A stretch of DNA of 5,391 nucleotides from Roseimaritima sp. Its GTDB lineage: Bacteria > Planctomycetota > Planctomycetia > Pirellulales > Pirellulaceae. Positions 1 to 5,391 of the stretch are shown here, in pieces. Made by a program: the position numbers and the translations under genes. The stretch is from NCBI GenBank assembly GCA_007124075.1, contig SLFV01000180.1, forward strand, positions 1-5,391, written 5' to 3'. Below the pieces are notes generated by a model that worked only from the letters and a program-made list of their open reading frames with translations, did no database searches and was not told the origin of the DNA. How positions within the stretch are numbered: position 1 is the first letter of the stretch; the number at the start of each line of letters is the position of its first letter.

Positions 1-753
1 ATCATGTTGATGGTCAATCGCGTAGGGGATACCCGATTCGCTGAAAGCACCCATCACAGGCCGGTCATCGTCGGTGATTGCGGCCATTGCTTGCTTGTTT
101 CGACAGACGTGGTACCCCTGCTGTCGATACTCGGCCCACAGGTCAACGTTATCGTCGCGCTGATCGGGGGCAAAGAACTCACGACCACCACCCAGCATGA
201 CATCAAATTTCAGCCCCAAATACTGCTGCGCGATTTCGGCTTGATCCCCACGCGATTTACTGGCCACACAAAAACCGGCGGGAGTCGCGTGTGTAATCGG
301 AACACTGGTGACGCAGCCGACTCGTTTGCCCACTGCCTTGAATTTCTGCAAAATCGGTGTCTTACTTTCGCCGTCGGCAGTGACGTTTAGGCGTCCGTTG
401 GGCACTCGGACTCCGCCCCCCCACGCCGAACTGGCGGCTGCGGAGTCGGTCACGTAAGCGTTTGCCGAGGCGGTATCCATCAATCCACGCTGGGCCTGCT
501 GACTCAGGTAAAGCTGCAACCAGTGGGAGTGGCGTTCGGTCTGCAGTTGGCATAACAAATCGGCCAGTTGCAGGGTGCCGATGCTCATCCCGTCGCTCAC
601 CATGAAAATGATGTTTTTAGCCGTCCGCGTAGGCCTTGATGACGCGCCAGTGCCGTCCAACGCATTGACCTGCGGGAAGGGGGTGATTCCACTTGCCAGC
701 CCCAGCCCTAGCGTCCCAAGAGATCCATGGCGGAAAAAGTCACGACGTTTCAT
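1..753 (-). CDS. Alkaline phosphatase (PhoA family), Tat-exported; 3' end cut by window
   Basis: The minus frame is open for 251 codons from the ATG at 751-753 to the left edge, so only the N-terminal half is present (E. coli PhoA is about 471 aa). The N-terminus MKRRDFFRHGSLG is a twin-arginine signal followed by a Gly/Leu-rich stretch, so export in folded form is expected. NIIFMVSDGMS (residues 47-57) gives the zinc-binding Asp54. YVTDSAAASSAW (100-111) is the nucleophile motif, with Ser104 matching PhoA Ser102. ITHATPAG (153-160) supplies metal ligands His155 and Thr157, and Arg168 lies 11 residues after Thr157, matching PhoA Arg166. LGGGREFF (187-194) is also typical of the family. The product should hydrolyse phosphomonoesters outside the cytoplasm. 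The remaining zinc ligands lie beyond the window, so an intact active site cannot be shown. The gene starts 40 bp after the upstream heme-protein gene and is probably cotranscribed. No strong Shine-Dalgarno precedes the start. Confidence 0.93.
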   Translation of the reverse strand, partial: MKRRDFFRHGSLGTLGLGLASGITPFPQVNALDGTGASSRPTRTAKNIIFMVSDGMSIGTLQLADLLCQLQTERHSHWLQLYLSQQAQRGLMDTASANAYVTDSAAASSAWGGGVRVPNGRLNVTADGESKTPILQKFKAVGKRVGCVTSVPITHATPAGFCVASKSRGDQAEIAQQYLGLKFDVMLGGGREFFAPDQRDDNVDLWAEYRQQGYHVCRNKQAMAAITDDDRPVMGAFSESGIPYAIDHQHD

Positions 754-793
754 GATTTCAGCAGTCTTCGTTTGAGTATCGTGATATGACTCA
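754..793 (-). other. Short intergenic gap within the probable two-gene operon
   Basis: Forty bases lie between the stop of the heme-protein gene and the ATG of the phosphatase gene. The first three bases after the TAA form a second in-frame stop (TGA). I see no hairpin with a T-run and no promoter-like pair, which supports read-through transcription. The only purine-rich stretch ahead of the phosphatase ATG (CGAAGA) sits far upstream and is a poor ribosome binding site, which is common in planctomycetes. Confidence 0.5.
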
Positions 794-3700
794 TTACGGA
801 CTTGGCTCCGTGCGAGTTTTCCGTACCAAGTCGCTGGTGACGATCGCGGTCATCAGGGCGGAATACGTCCCGCCATGGCTCATTGCTTGCTGGTGAATGG
901 TCTGTAAGTCGGGGGTGTCCGCAGCGATCAACGGTCGTCCCAAGGCAAACTGGGCCACCTTCCGCGTGATCGCCATCCGGACTCGATCGCTTGCGGCCAA
1001 CAAATCCATCAGCTCCGCAGACGTTTCGTATTGTATCGGTCTCGCCTGCCCGGGAAACAGGATTTCGCCATCTTCTCGCAGTTGGTTTCCATGGTGGTCC
1101 GTTTCGTGATAAGCACCGATGCCGTCAAATTTCTCCAGCCCGAAGGCCAGCGGTTCAAACCGAGCGTGGCAGCCGACACACGAAGAATCCGCTAACCGCA
1201 CCTCGGCTTGGTCTCGCATCGACATCCCAGGTTTGCTGGGGATCGGTGTCGTGTCGACGCACGCTGGAGGATTTCCCACGCGGCTGTACAACAAGTCGTG
1301 CAGCACGAATAACCCCCGTGAAACCATCGACGCTTCGTCACCGCCAATCGTCAAGACACTGGCCTGAGTCAGCAGCCCACCACGGGCGGGATGATCCGTC
1401 AGATCGTATCGTGATATGCCCGCACCTTTCCCACGCACTTCGGCGGCCGACATCGCGCGGCCATAAATCGCAATCAGATGATACGTCCCCCTCCATGGCC
1501 GATCCTTGCTCGTCTCATTCGCAATGGCCAACCGAAAACCACTGTCCCATTTCGATAGGTCGCTCCCCAGATCCCCGTCGGCTTGTTCTTCCCCATTGAC
1601 ATACAAACGCGTTTGCCCCGAATCCTCCTTTGTATAGACCACGTGCGTAAGCGCCGTATCGACCGCATCGTTGCTGCTGGCCAGGGAAGGCAGGCCATTG
1701 CCGTCGGTCGTCCCGGATCGCAGACGAACGTCGTAGCGATTGCCATCTTGACCGAGCGTAAAGTTACGCGAACTCGAACCATTGGAAAGCGTCAATATCC
1801 GCGCCGGTCCGTCCTGTGCTTTCGTCGTCGGCGTGACCCAGGCTTCCAGCGTCAAAGCTTTTGACTTTTTGATGGTATCGCTCAGCCGTTTGGCGGGCGC
1901 GATCGTACTGATCAAGGTCGAACCATCGACCATCAAACCACTGGCACCCCACCTGACCGCATCCTGTTTTTCGATCTTCAGATCAAGTTTCTCGCCCGCC
2001 TGGGATTGGTCGTGAACCAGGTCGCCTTGCCCTTCGTCAAAACGGTACAGCGCCAATAAGTCGCGTTTGTCCGCACGCTGCCAAGAAGATGCCACCACTA
2101 GCGAGGTCAGTTCGTCCTCCAAAACGCCACCAGCTTCGTAGTTGCGCCGCACCTCGGCGGCGGAAAGCGCGCGGTCAAAGATCGCCACCAAATGCAGCAT
2201 CCCCTGCCACGGCCGGTCGCCCGACAATTCATTGCCGAGGGCCAGCAGAAATCGATCGTCCCAGTTCCCAAAGTCACCGTCAACTTTGCGCTTTCCCGCC
2301 TCTTTCCCATCGACATAGACCGCCGCATTGCCCGCTGGGTCACGCGTGTAGACGACGTGTTTGGGGGTCACGGTGACCGTGCCGCGACGGCTTTTCAATT
2401 CCGGCAGCCCGTTAGTGCTGGTTTTCGTGCTTCTCAGTCGAATGTCAAACTGGTCCCCCGACTGCCCGAGCGTAAAATTGCGAGTGTTAGCACTATTGGA
2501 AAGCGTGAGGATTCGCGCCGGACCGGACTGATTGACGGTCGCCGGTGTCACCCATGCTTCTAACGTGATCGCGTTGGACTTCTTGATTGCACCAACCAGC
2601 CGGGTGGGCGGTTTTTCACTGGCGATGATCGTGGCAGAATGGATCGCCAAGCCGCCGGACTGCCAGGTAACACCGGCCGGGTCGGCGATGGTCAGGTCCA
2701 GTGGTTCACCCGCTTGGGATACATCCCCGACGCGGTTTCCTCCCCGCTGGTCGAATCGATACAACGCCTGCAATCCCTGGCTGATCCGCCGACTGGTGTT
2801 ATCCTGACCCGAACCTTGCGCCCGGGCTGACGGACCTCCCAACAGGCCGTAGTGGTGGGCCAACCGGGGCGTCGCGTAGGTAAAATGGGCGTTCATCAAT
2901 TCCCATAACGGTCGCTTTCGCTGCCAAACCAAATCCTCGAAGAAAGCCAGCGTTTCGTCCCGCATGTCCGCCGCCAGTTGATCGTTCCACTGAGGGAAAT
3001 GCTGAGGATTCGGACGCAATGTCTCCAAGCGGTTCAAGTCGATCCATTCGTTGATGAACTGCAGCGAGCGAGTGACCGCGCGTCGATCACGCAACATACG
3101 GACAGCTTGGGCTTCCAGCTTTTGCGGATCGGAAAGCTCCCCCGCATCAGCCGCACTCATCAACCGATCGTCTGGCGGACCACCCCACAGCATGTAGCTC
3201 AACCGCGACGCCAGCTCGTAATCATCGGCCTGAAGCGTTGCCCCGTCGCCACTTTGACGTTCAATCCGGTAAACAAATCGAGGCGATTGCAACATCGCCT
3301 GAAGCACGTAACTGACCGCTTCGGCAAAATCTCCACCCGCCTTTGCGACCGCATCGGTAACCCGCAGGTAAGCCATTGACTCCGCCTGAGACAACGGACC
3401 ACGCAGCAGGTGTTTCCCGATCGACGTGATCAGGGTTTTCATGCAAGTAGCGTCCAGCGAATCACATTGCACATAATTCGATGCAAACGCTGGCACATCC
3501 ATACGACCGACGATGATTTTGGCCAGCCGCGCGTAAGCTTCTACATGCGACAGATCAACACCCAGATTGTACGAAGTATTAGAAAAGCCATCGGCACGCT
3601 GGTCGCGCGGCAGGAGTCGGCGAGCTTCGTCCGCGATATCGACACCAACCGCACTGCGAACCGTTTCGATGTACTCCGGCACGGTCAAGCGTTGCACCCA

Positions 3701-4162
3701 AGTCTCTGCGGCGCGACTGTCAAATAGGTAAGCATCAGGATCGATCTTCTCAATCGTCCACACCGCACCGGCGTCGATCCACTGCTTCAACGACTGCTTC
3801 TCGATGTCCGACAGCGGAGCGCGGTTGTGAGGCATTTCATCCGATTCGACCAGCGTCCACAGCGAACTGCGGGCACTGCTGCCCGGCACGATCGCATCCC
3901 CGCTACCTCCGCCAGCCAACGCCGCAGTTTTCAGGGTCAAATCCAGCTCGCCATCTTTCGTCACCGAATCGTGGCATTCCAAACAATGCTTGGCGAACAA
4001 CGGAGCAATCTGGGTTTCGAAAAATCGAGCGCTGTCAGGCTTCGTTGCCCGTGACGCCCCACCGTCCGAATCATCGGCCAACGCGGCATTCCAGGCCGTA
4101 AAGGTCCCAAGCACTGGAACCGTCAAGCAAACAAGCAGTTGGGGAAGCAGGAATCGGAGCAT
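794..4162 (-). CDS. Exported planctomycete diheme cytochrome/PSD protein (DUF1592/DUF1588 family) with two inserted LamG domains
   Basis: The product is 1122 aa. Residues 1-29 form a Sec signal peptide (hydrophobic core, ending ALA before DDSDGG). Residues 45-135 are a planctomycete-type c cytochrome domain with heme motif CLECH at 60-64 and a possible distal Met in EMPH (110). Then follow a DUF1587-like part (about 155-222), a DUF1595-like part (238-300, ending LQSPRFVYRIE) and a DUF1592-like part (310-440, with DYELASRLSYMLWG and NAHFTYATPRLAHHYGL). A long insertion (about 443-917) carries two LamG-like domains. The family resumes as DUF1588 (918-1035, RGGLLTQASVLT and a second heme motif CVGCH at 995-999) and DUF1585 (1046-1116). 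Domain names are from memory of motifs, not a profile search. Known relatives are exported and of unsettled function; two hemes suggest electron transfer, and LamG domains usually bind glycans or proteins. It ends with in-frame TAA then TGA. The start is fixed by the signal peptide. Confidence 0.95.
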   Translation of the reverse strand: MLRFLLPQLLVCLTVPVLGTFTAWNAALADDSDGGASRATKPDSARFFETQIAPLFAKHCLECHDSVTKDGELDLTLKTAALAGGGSGDAIVPGSSARSSLWTLVESDEMPHNRAPLSDIEKQSLKQWIDAGAVWTIEKIDPDAYLFDSRAAETWVQRLTVPEYIETVRSAVGVDIADEARRLLPRDQRADGFSNTSYNLGVDLSHVEAYARLAKIIVGRMDVPAFASNYVQCDSLDATCMKTLITSIGKHLLRGPLSQAESMAYLRVTDAVAKAGGDFAEAVSYVLQAMLQSPRFVYRIERQSGDGATLQADDYELASRLSYMLWGGPPDDRLMSAADAGELSDPQKLEAQAVRMLRDRRAVTRSLQFINEWIDLNRLETLRPNPQHFPQWNDQLAADMRDETLAFFEDLVWQRKRPLWELMNAHFTYATPRLAHHYGLLGGPSARAQGSGQDNTSRRISQGLQALYRFDQRGGNRVGDVSQAGEPLDLTIADPAGVTWQSGGLAIHSATIIASEKPPTRLVGAIKKSNAITLEAWVTPATVNQSGPARILTLSNSANTRNFTLGQSGDQFDIRLRSTKTSTNGLPELKSRRGTVTVTPKHVVYTRDPAGNAAVYVDGKEAGKRKVDGDFGNWDDRFLLALGNELSGDRPWQGMLHLVAIFDRALSAAEVRRNYEAGGVLEDELTSLVVASSWQRADKRDLLALYRFDEGQGDLVHDQSQAGEKLDLKIEKQDAVRWGASGLMVDGSTLISTIAPAKRLSDTIKKSKALTLEAWVTPTTKAQDGPARILTLSNGSSSRNFTLGQDGNRYDVRLRSGTTDGNGLPSLASSNDAVDTALTHVVYTKEDSGQTRLYVNGEEQADGDLGSDLSKWDSGFRLAIANETSKDRPWRGTYHLIAIYGRAMSAAEVRGKGAGISRYDLTDHPARGGLLTQASVLTIGGDEASMVSRGLFVLHDLLYSRVGNPPACVDTTPIPSKPGMSMRDQAEVRLADSSCVGCHARFEPLAFGLEKFDGIGAYHETDHHGNQLREDGEILFPGQARPIQYETSAELMDLLAASDRVRMAITRKVAQFALGRPLIAADTPDLQTIHQQAMSHGGTYSALMTAIVTSDLVRKTRTEPSP
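1421..2059 (-). repeat. LamG-like domain 2 (second copy of an internal duplication)
   Basis: Encodes residues 702-914 of the heme protein. It opens with LYRFDEGQG and repeats ALTLEAWVTP, GPARILTLSN, RNFTLGQ, HVVYT, LYVNGEE and RPWRGTYHLIAIYGRAMSAAEV at the same spacing as copy 1. A hand count over 210 aligned columns gave about 108 identities (roughly half). The DNA has diverged enough that this is an old duplication, not a recent or assembly one. About 25 residues of linker (677-701) separate the two domains. Confidence 0.85.
2135..2773 (-). repeat. LamG-like domain 1 (first copy of an internal duplication)
   Basis: Encodes residues 464-676 of the heme protein. It has the marks of a LamG_3/concanavalin-A-like jelly roll: opening LYRFDQRGG, the strand AITLEAWVTP (531-540), GPARILTLSN (547-556), RNFTLGQ (561-567), HVVYT (602-606), YVDGKE (616-621), and closing RPWQGMLHLVAIFDRALSAAEV (650-671). 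It aligns to the second copy without any gap at an offset of 238 residues (714 bp). Confidence 0.85.
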
Positions 4163-4229
4163 TTGGCATTCATCTCAATTAAACTGTAAGGTTTAAGCCG
4201 AACGACTAGTTTCCGGCTATCGGTGTATG

Positions 4230-4243
4230 CCACTCGGGAGTGG
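4230..4243. promoter_or_regulatory. Perfect 14-bp palindrome, possible operator
   Basis: CCACTC-GG-GAGTGG is two 6-base arms around a 2-base centre, ending 68 bases upstream of the heme-protein start. The 2-base centre is too tight for a stable RNA hairpin, so a dimeric DNA-binding protein site is the more natural reading. No regulator is identifiable. Confidence 0.3.
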
Positions 4244-4293
4244 TTAAATTTCATAGCGCGAACGGTTAGCGACCCAGGGTGGTCGACTTTCTG

Positions 4294-4307
4294 TCGGACA
4301 AGTCCGA
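4294..4307. promoter_or_regulatory. Second perfect 14-bp palindrome, possible operator
   Basis: TCGGAC-AA-GTCCGA has the same geometry (6-2-6) as the palindrome at 4230-4243 but unrelated bases. The centres are 64 bp apart, close to six helical turns. It could be a regulator site or chance. Confidence 0.25.
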
Positions 4308-4347
4308 GCATCCTGCCCGTAGGGTGATTCTCCGGCCGTGCATCTTT

Positions 4348-4353
4348 ATTATA
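4348..4353 (-). promoter_or_regulatory. Isolated TATAAT, candidate -10 element reading toward the heme-protein gene
   Basis: On the minus strand an exact TATAAT lies in a locally AT-rich patch (AGTATAATAAAGATG) inside GC-rich DNA. No recognisable -35 lies 16-18 bases upstream on that strand. If used it would give a leader of about 180 bases containing both palindromes. The TAA within it is also the stop of the doubtful ORF at 4349-4798. Confidence 0.2.
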
Positions 4354-4798
4354 CTCGTCCGGTTCGCTCCGAAGGGCTTTTCGACGCGATCCGGTGCGAC
4401 ACTCCTGCGGTTCGGCTAGTACCCCCTGAGGCGCGCGTTGTGCAAGCGTTGTATCTGCCCGTGTGGTGGTGTAGGCGCGAATCCTGCTGCCCAGCGGAGG
4501 CCGTTACCAGAGATCCAGGTCGCCGTTGCCCGTTGCCCGTCGCCTGCGCGCGTTCCAAGTGGTCGCATAAGTCGGCGACCGCTTCCACGTCGCCACCGGC
4601 TTTGCTTTTCACACAACTGTGGCTGAGGTCCCCAATGAACCATGCCAACTCCACTCGAGTCATCCCGACACAGCGAAGCCGTTGTCCCTTCGGCCAACGA
4701 CGTAGCGACGCTTCCAAACGGCCTGAAACATAGCCGTACTTCAGGATCAACGCCCGATGCGCCCACGTCAGTTCAATCCGCTCGGTCAATTCCGACAT
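4349..4798 (-). CDS. Doubtful hypothetical protein, 149 aa; possibly a degraded gene
   Basis: I do not recognise this product. The start ATG at 4796-4798 has an AGGG seven bases upstream, a fair ribosome binding site. Residues 1-85 look protein-like: MSELTERIELTWAHRALILK, then a basic segment (KGQRLR), an aromatic stretch (VELAWFIGDLSHS) and an acidic helix-like stretch (GGDVEAVADLCDHLERAQ). From about residue 86 the composition changes to Gly/Arg/Thr/Ser/His-rich sequence with no hydrophobic pattern, as expected of out-of-frame DNA. The change coincides with a 7-bp tandem repeat at 4524-4544, a natural place for a frameshift, but neither alternative frame gives a clearly better tail. No signal peptide or membrane segment is visible. 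A 12-codon ORF ends four bases before its start. It could be a real small gene, the remnant of one, or part of a dispersed repeat. Confidence 0.35.
   Translation of the reverse strand: MSELTERIELTWAHRALILKYGYVSGRLEASLRRWPKGQRLRCVGMTRVELAWFIGDLSHSCVKSKAGGDVEAVADLCDHLERAQATGNGQRRPGSLVTASAGQQDSRLHHHTGRYNACTTRASGGTSRTAGVSHRIASKSPSERTGRV
4524..4544. repeat. 7-bp tandem repeat, three copies (last with one mismatch)
   Basis: CGTTGCC, CGTTGCC, CGTCGCC in a row. The unit is not a multiple of three, so gain or loss of a copy shifts the reading frame of the minus ORF that contains it. Confidence 0.6.
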
Positions 4799-4802
4799 GA
4801 AG

Positions 4803-4841
4803 CTACCCTGGCTGCGCGACGACGAATGCGACGTTGTTCAT
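4803..4841 (-). other. 12-codon leader ORF ahead of the doubtful ORF
   Basis: Reads MNNVAFVVAQPG then TAG. Its start lies within one copy of the 23-bp tandem repeat, and its stop is four bases before the ATG of the ORF at 4349-4798, a spacing that would allow translational coupling. Nothing else shows that it is translated. Confidence 0.2.
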
Positions 4842-4873
4842 CCAGGCTAAGCGACGTTGTTCATCCAGGCTAA
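4828..4873. repeat. Tandem direct repeat, 23 bp x 2, exact
   Basis: Two perfect adjacent copies (4828-4850 and 4851-4873), each starting GCGACGTTGTTCATCC and ending AGGCTAA. The core TGTTCATCCA is also found in the 15-bp repeat at 5200-5229, and the end GGCTAA is the start of the neighbouring GGCTAAATGGTGCCA repeat. Confidence 0.95.
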
Positions 4874-4874
4874 G

Positions 4875-4910
4875 TGGCTAAATGGTGCCATCTATGGCTA
4901 AATGGTGCCA
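4875..4910. repeat. Direct repeat TGGCTAAATGGTGCCA x 2 (20-bp period)
   Basis: Exact 16-bp copies at 4875-4890 and 4895-4910, separated by TCTA. Each copy is bounded by TGGC and GCCA, a 4-bp inverted pair around eight bases, so each could be a small protein-binding or hairpin unit. A third copy, lacking only the first T, lies at 5185-5199. Confidence 0.95.
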
Positions 4911-5183
4911 CCCAACGCTGATAATGATTTTTGATATTCGATACAAGTCTATATGCGGCAAGGACTTACGGGTTAAATTGCGAGTTCTCACAGCTTGCAA
5001 CCTCCAACCCGAATGGAGTCCGGGATGCCGCACCAAGACAAGGATGATCTTCGCACACCGCTGGCCGAACTCAAGGCCCTCGTTCGCCCATTTTGCGATC
5101 TCGATCTGGGGAGCGTCCACCGCCACGGCAATGCCCAGCCCGATCAGGTCGGCGCGGTCATCATGGTTCTGCTGACGTTCCGA
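4911..5183. other. Segment bracketed by GGCTAAATGGTGCCA direct repeats
   Basis: Its left third (about 4915-4980) is AT-rich with short near-promoter strings but no well-spaced -35/-10 pair that I can defend. Its right two thirds have coding-like third-position bias on both strands. On the plus strand this begins at the ATG at 5013; on the minus strand a frame is open from about 5126 to 4878. No protein family is recognisable in either. Confidence 0.4.
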
Positions 5184-5333
5184 CGGCTAAATGGTGCCAT
5201 CCATTTTTTGTTCATCCATTTTTTGTTCACGGCATGTTGCTTGCCGGAATCGAATTGGCTTGCAACTCCTGGGCTATCACGTTCAATGCCCCACCTAAAC
5301 GACCCATTGGCTGCGATCGGCGCGGAACGGTAG
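5013..5333 (+). CDS. Doubtful small ORF, coding-like only over its first 56 codons
   Basis: I do not recognise this product. From the ATG at 5013 it begins MESGMPHQDKDDL and continues with a plausible helix (LAELKALVRPF) to VIMVLLTFRR, with roughly 70% G or C at third positions by hand count. It then enters the repeat block, where the duplicated 15-mer is read as IHFLFIHFLF, and the third-position bias falls to about half. Either a short gene was cut and fused to repeat DNA, or the ORF is fortuitous. The antisense frame (4878-5126, with IEIAKWANEGLEFGQRC) is about as coding-like, so strand is undecided. An in-frame TTG at 4995 is a possible alternative start. Confidence 0.2.
   Translation: MESGMPHQDKDDLRTPLAELKALVRPFCDLDLGSVHRHGNAQPDQVGAVIMVLLTFRRLNGAIHFLFIHFLFTACCLPESNWLATPGLSRSMPHLNDPLAAIGAER
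5184..5229. repeat. Composite repeat: GGCTAAATGGTGCCA followed by a 15-bp tandem repeat x 2
   Basis: GGCTAAATGGTGCCA at 5185-5199 is the third copy of the motif at 4875-4910. It is followed directly by two exact copies of TCCATTTTTTGTTCA (5200-5214 and 5215-5229). Read on the minus strand the block gives MNKKWMNKKWMAPF, continuing in frame to a stop at 5144. Confidence 0.95.
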
Positions 5334-5391
5334 ACAGCTATTCCCGCCGTTGCGCTCAAGCAGCAGAATTGGCAACCGCCAAAACACTCAG
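5230..5391. other. Right-hand end, no supportable gene
   Basis: Apart from the weak tail of the plus ORF (to 5333) and an equally weak minus frame (5144-5359), I see no gene, terminator or repeat in this stretch. Confidence 0.4.

Larger units (their letters stand above)
4163..4348 (-). promoter_or_regulatory. Leader/upstream region of the heme-protein gene
   Basis: This 186-bp stretch has no supportable gene. The part next to the start codon is AT-richer than the coding DNA and holds only a weak GAGA element about 12 bases before the ATG as a ribosome binding site. It contains two perfect short palindromes, listed separately, and no convincing consensus promoter close to the gene. Confidence 0.4.

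Noticed and set aside
4..390. 128-aa plus-strand frame at the left edge
   Set aside because: It is antisense to the alkaline phosphatase, whose catalytic motifs are unmistakable.
991..1599. 202-aa open frame on the plus strand
   Set aside because: It lies wholly antisense to the heme-protein gene, including its second heme motif, and reads as Arg/Ser/Pro/His-rich text with no family pattern. It is a shadow frame.
4230..4243. The palindrome as a rho-independent terminator
   Set aside because: The loop would be two bases and no T-run follows on either strand.
4338..4733. 131-aa plus-strand frame over the doubtful minus ORF
   Set aside because: It is rich in Arg, Cys and Pro, has no ribosome binding site, and its order of residues fits a complement of the minus frame better than a protein. 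The minus frame has the better N-terminus, though both are uncertain.
4828..4910. Possible CRISPR array
   Set aside because: The copies are adjacent or separated by only four bases, so there are no spacers of normal length, and no cas gene is present.
4931..4955. TTGATA ... TATATG as a promoter reading right
   Set aside because: The spacing is only 13 bp, too short for a sigma-70-type promoter, and the downstream ORF is itself doubtful.
4828..5229. An intact insertion sequence
   Set aside because: No transposase motif, no long terminal inverted repeats and no clear target duplication are visible; only direct repeats are seen.

Overview
The window looks like chromosomal DNA from a planctomycete, most likely a Pirellulaceae member of the Rhodopirellula type. 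The main reason is the protein at 794-4162. It has the Planctomycete-specific cytochrome/PSD domain series (a c-type heme domain at the N-terminus, then DUF1587, DUF1595 and DUF1592 type regions, a second heme-bearing DUF1588 type region, and a DUF1585 type C-terminus). That architecture is strongly expanded in this phylum. The genus-level guess is inference.

Layout. The left 4.2 kb holds two genes on the minus strand, apparently one transcription unit: the large exported diheme protein (794-4162), then after 40 bp a Tat-exported alkaline phosphatase that runs off the left edge (1-753). The large gene has a pair of LamG/concanavalin-A-like domains spliced in between its DUF1592 and DUF1588 parts. 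The two domains align without gaps at a 238-residue period. Both products should act outside the cytoplasm. A phosphatase beside a heme protein with glycan-binding-type domains suggests work on an extracellular or periplasmic polymer, but no substrate can be read from the sequence.

The right 1.2 kb (4163-5391) is accessory in character and has no confident gene. It holds a leader region with two short perfect palindromes, a doubtful minus-strand ORF (4349-4798), and a mosaic of short tandem duplications (4828-4910 and 5184-5229). These duplications share words with each other and bracket about 274 bp that contains an ambiguous small ORF. It may be remnant or repetitive mobile DNA. I found no CRISPR array, tRNA, rRNA, intact transposase or recognisable defence system.
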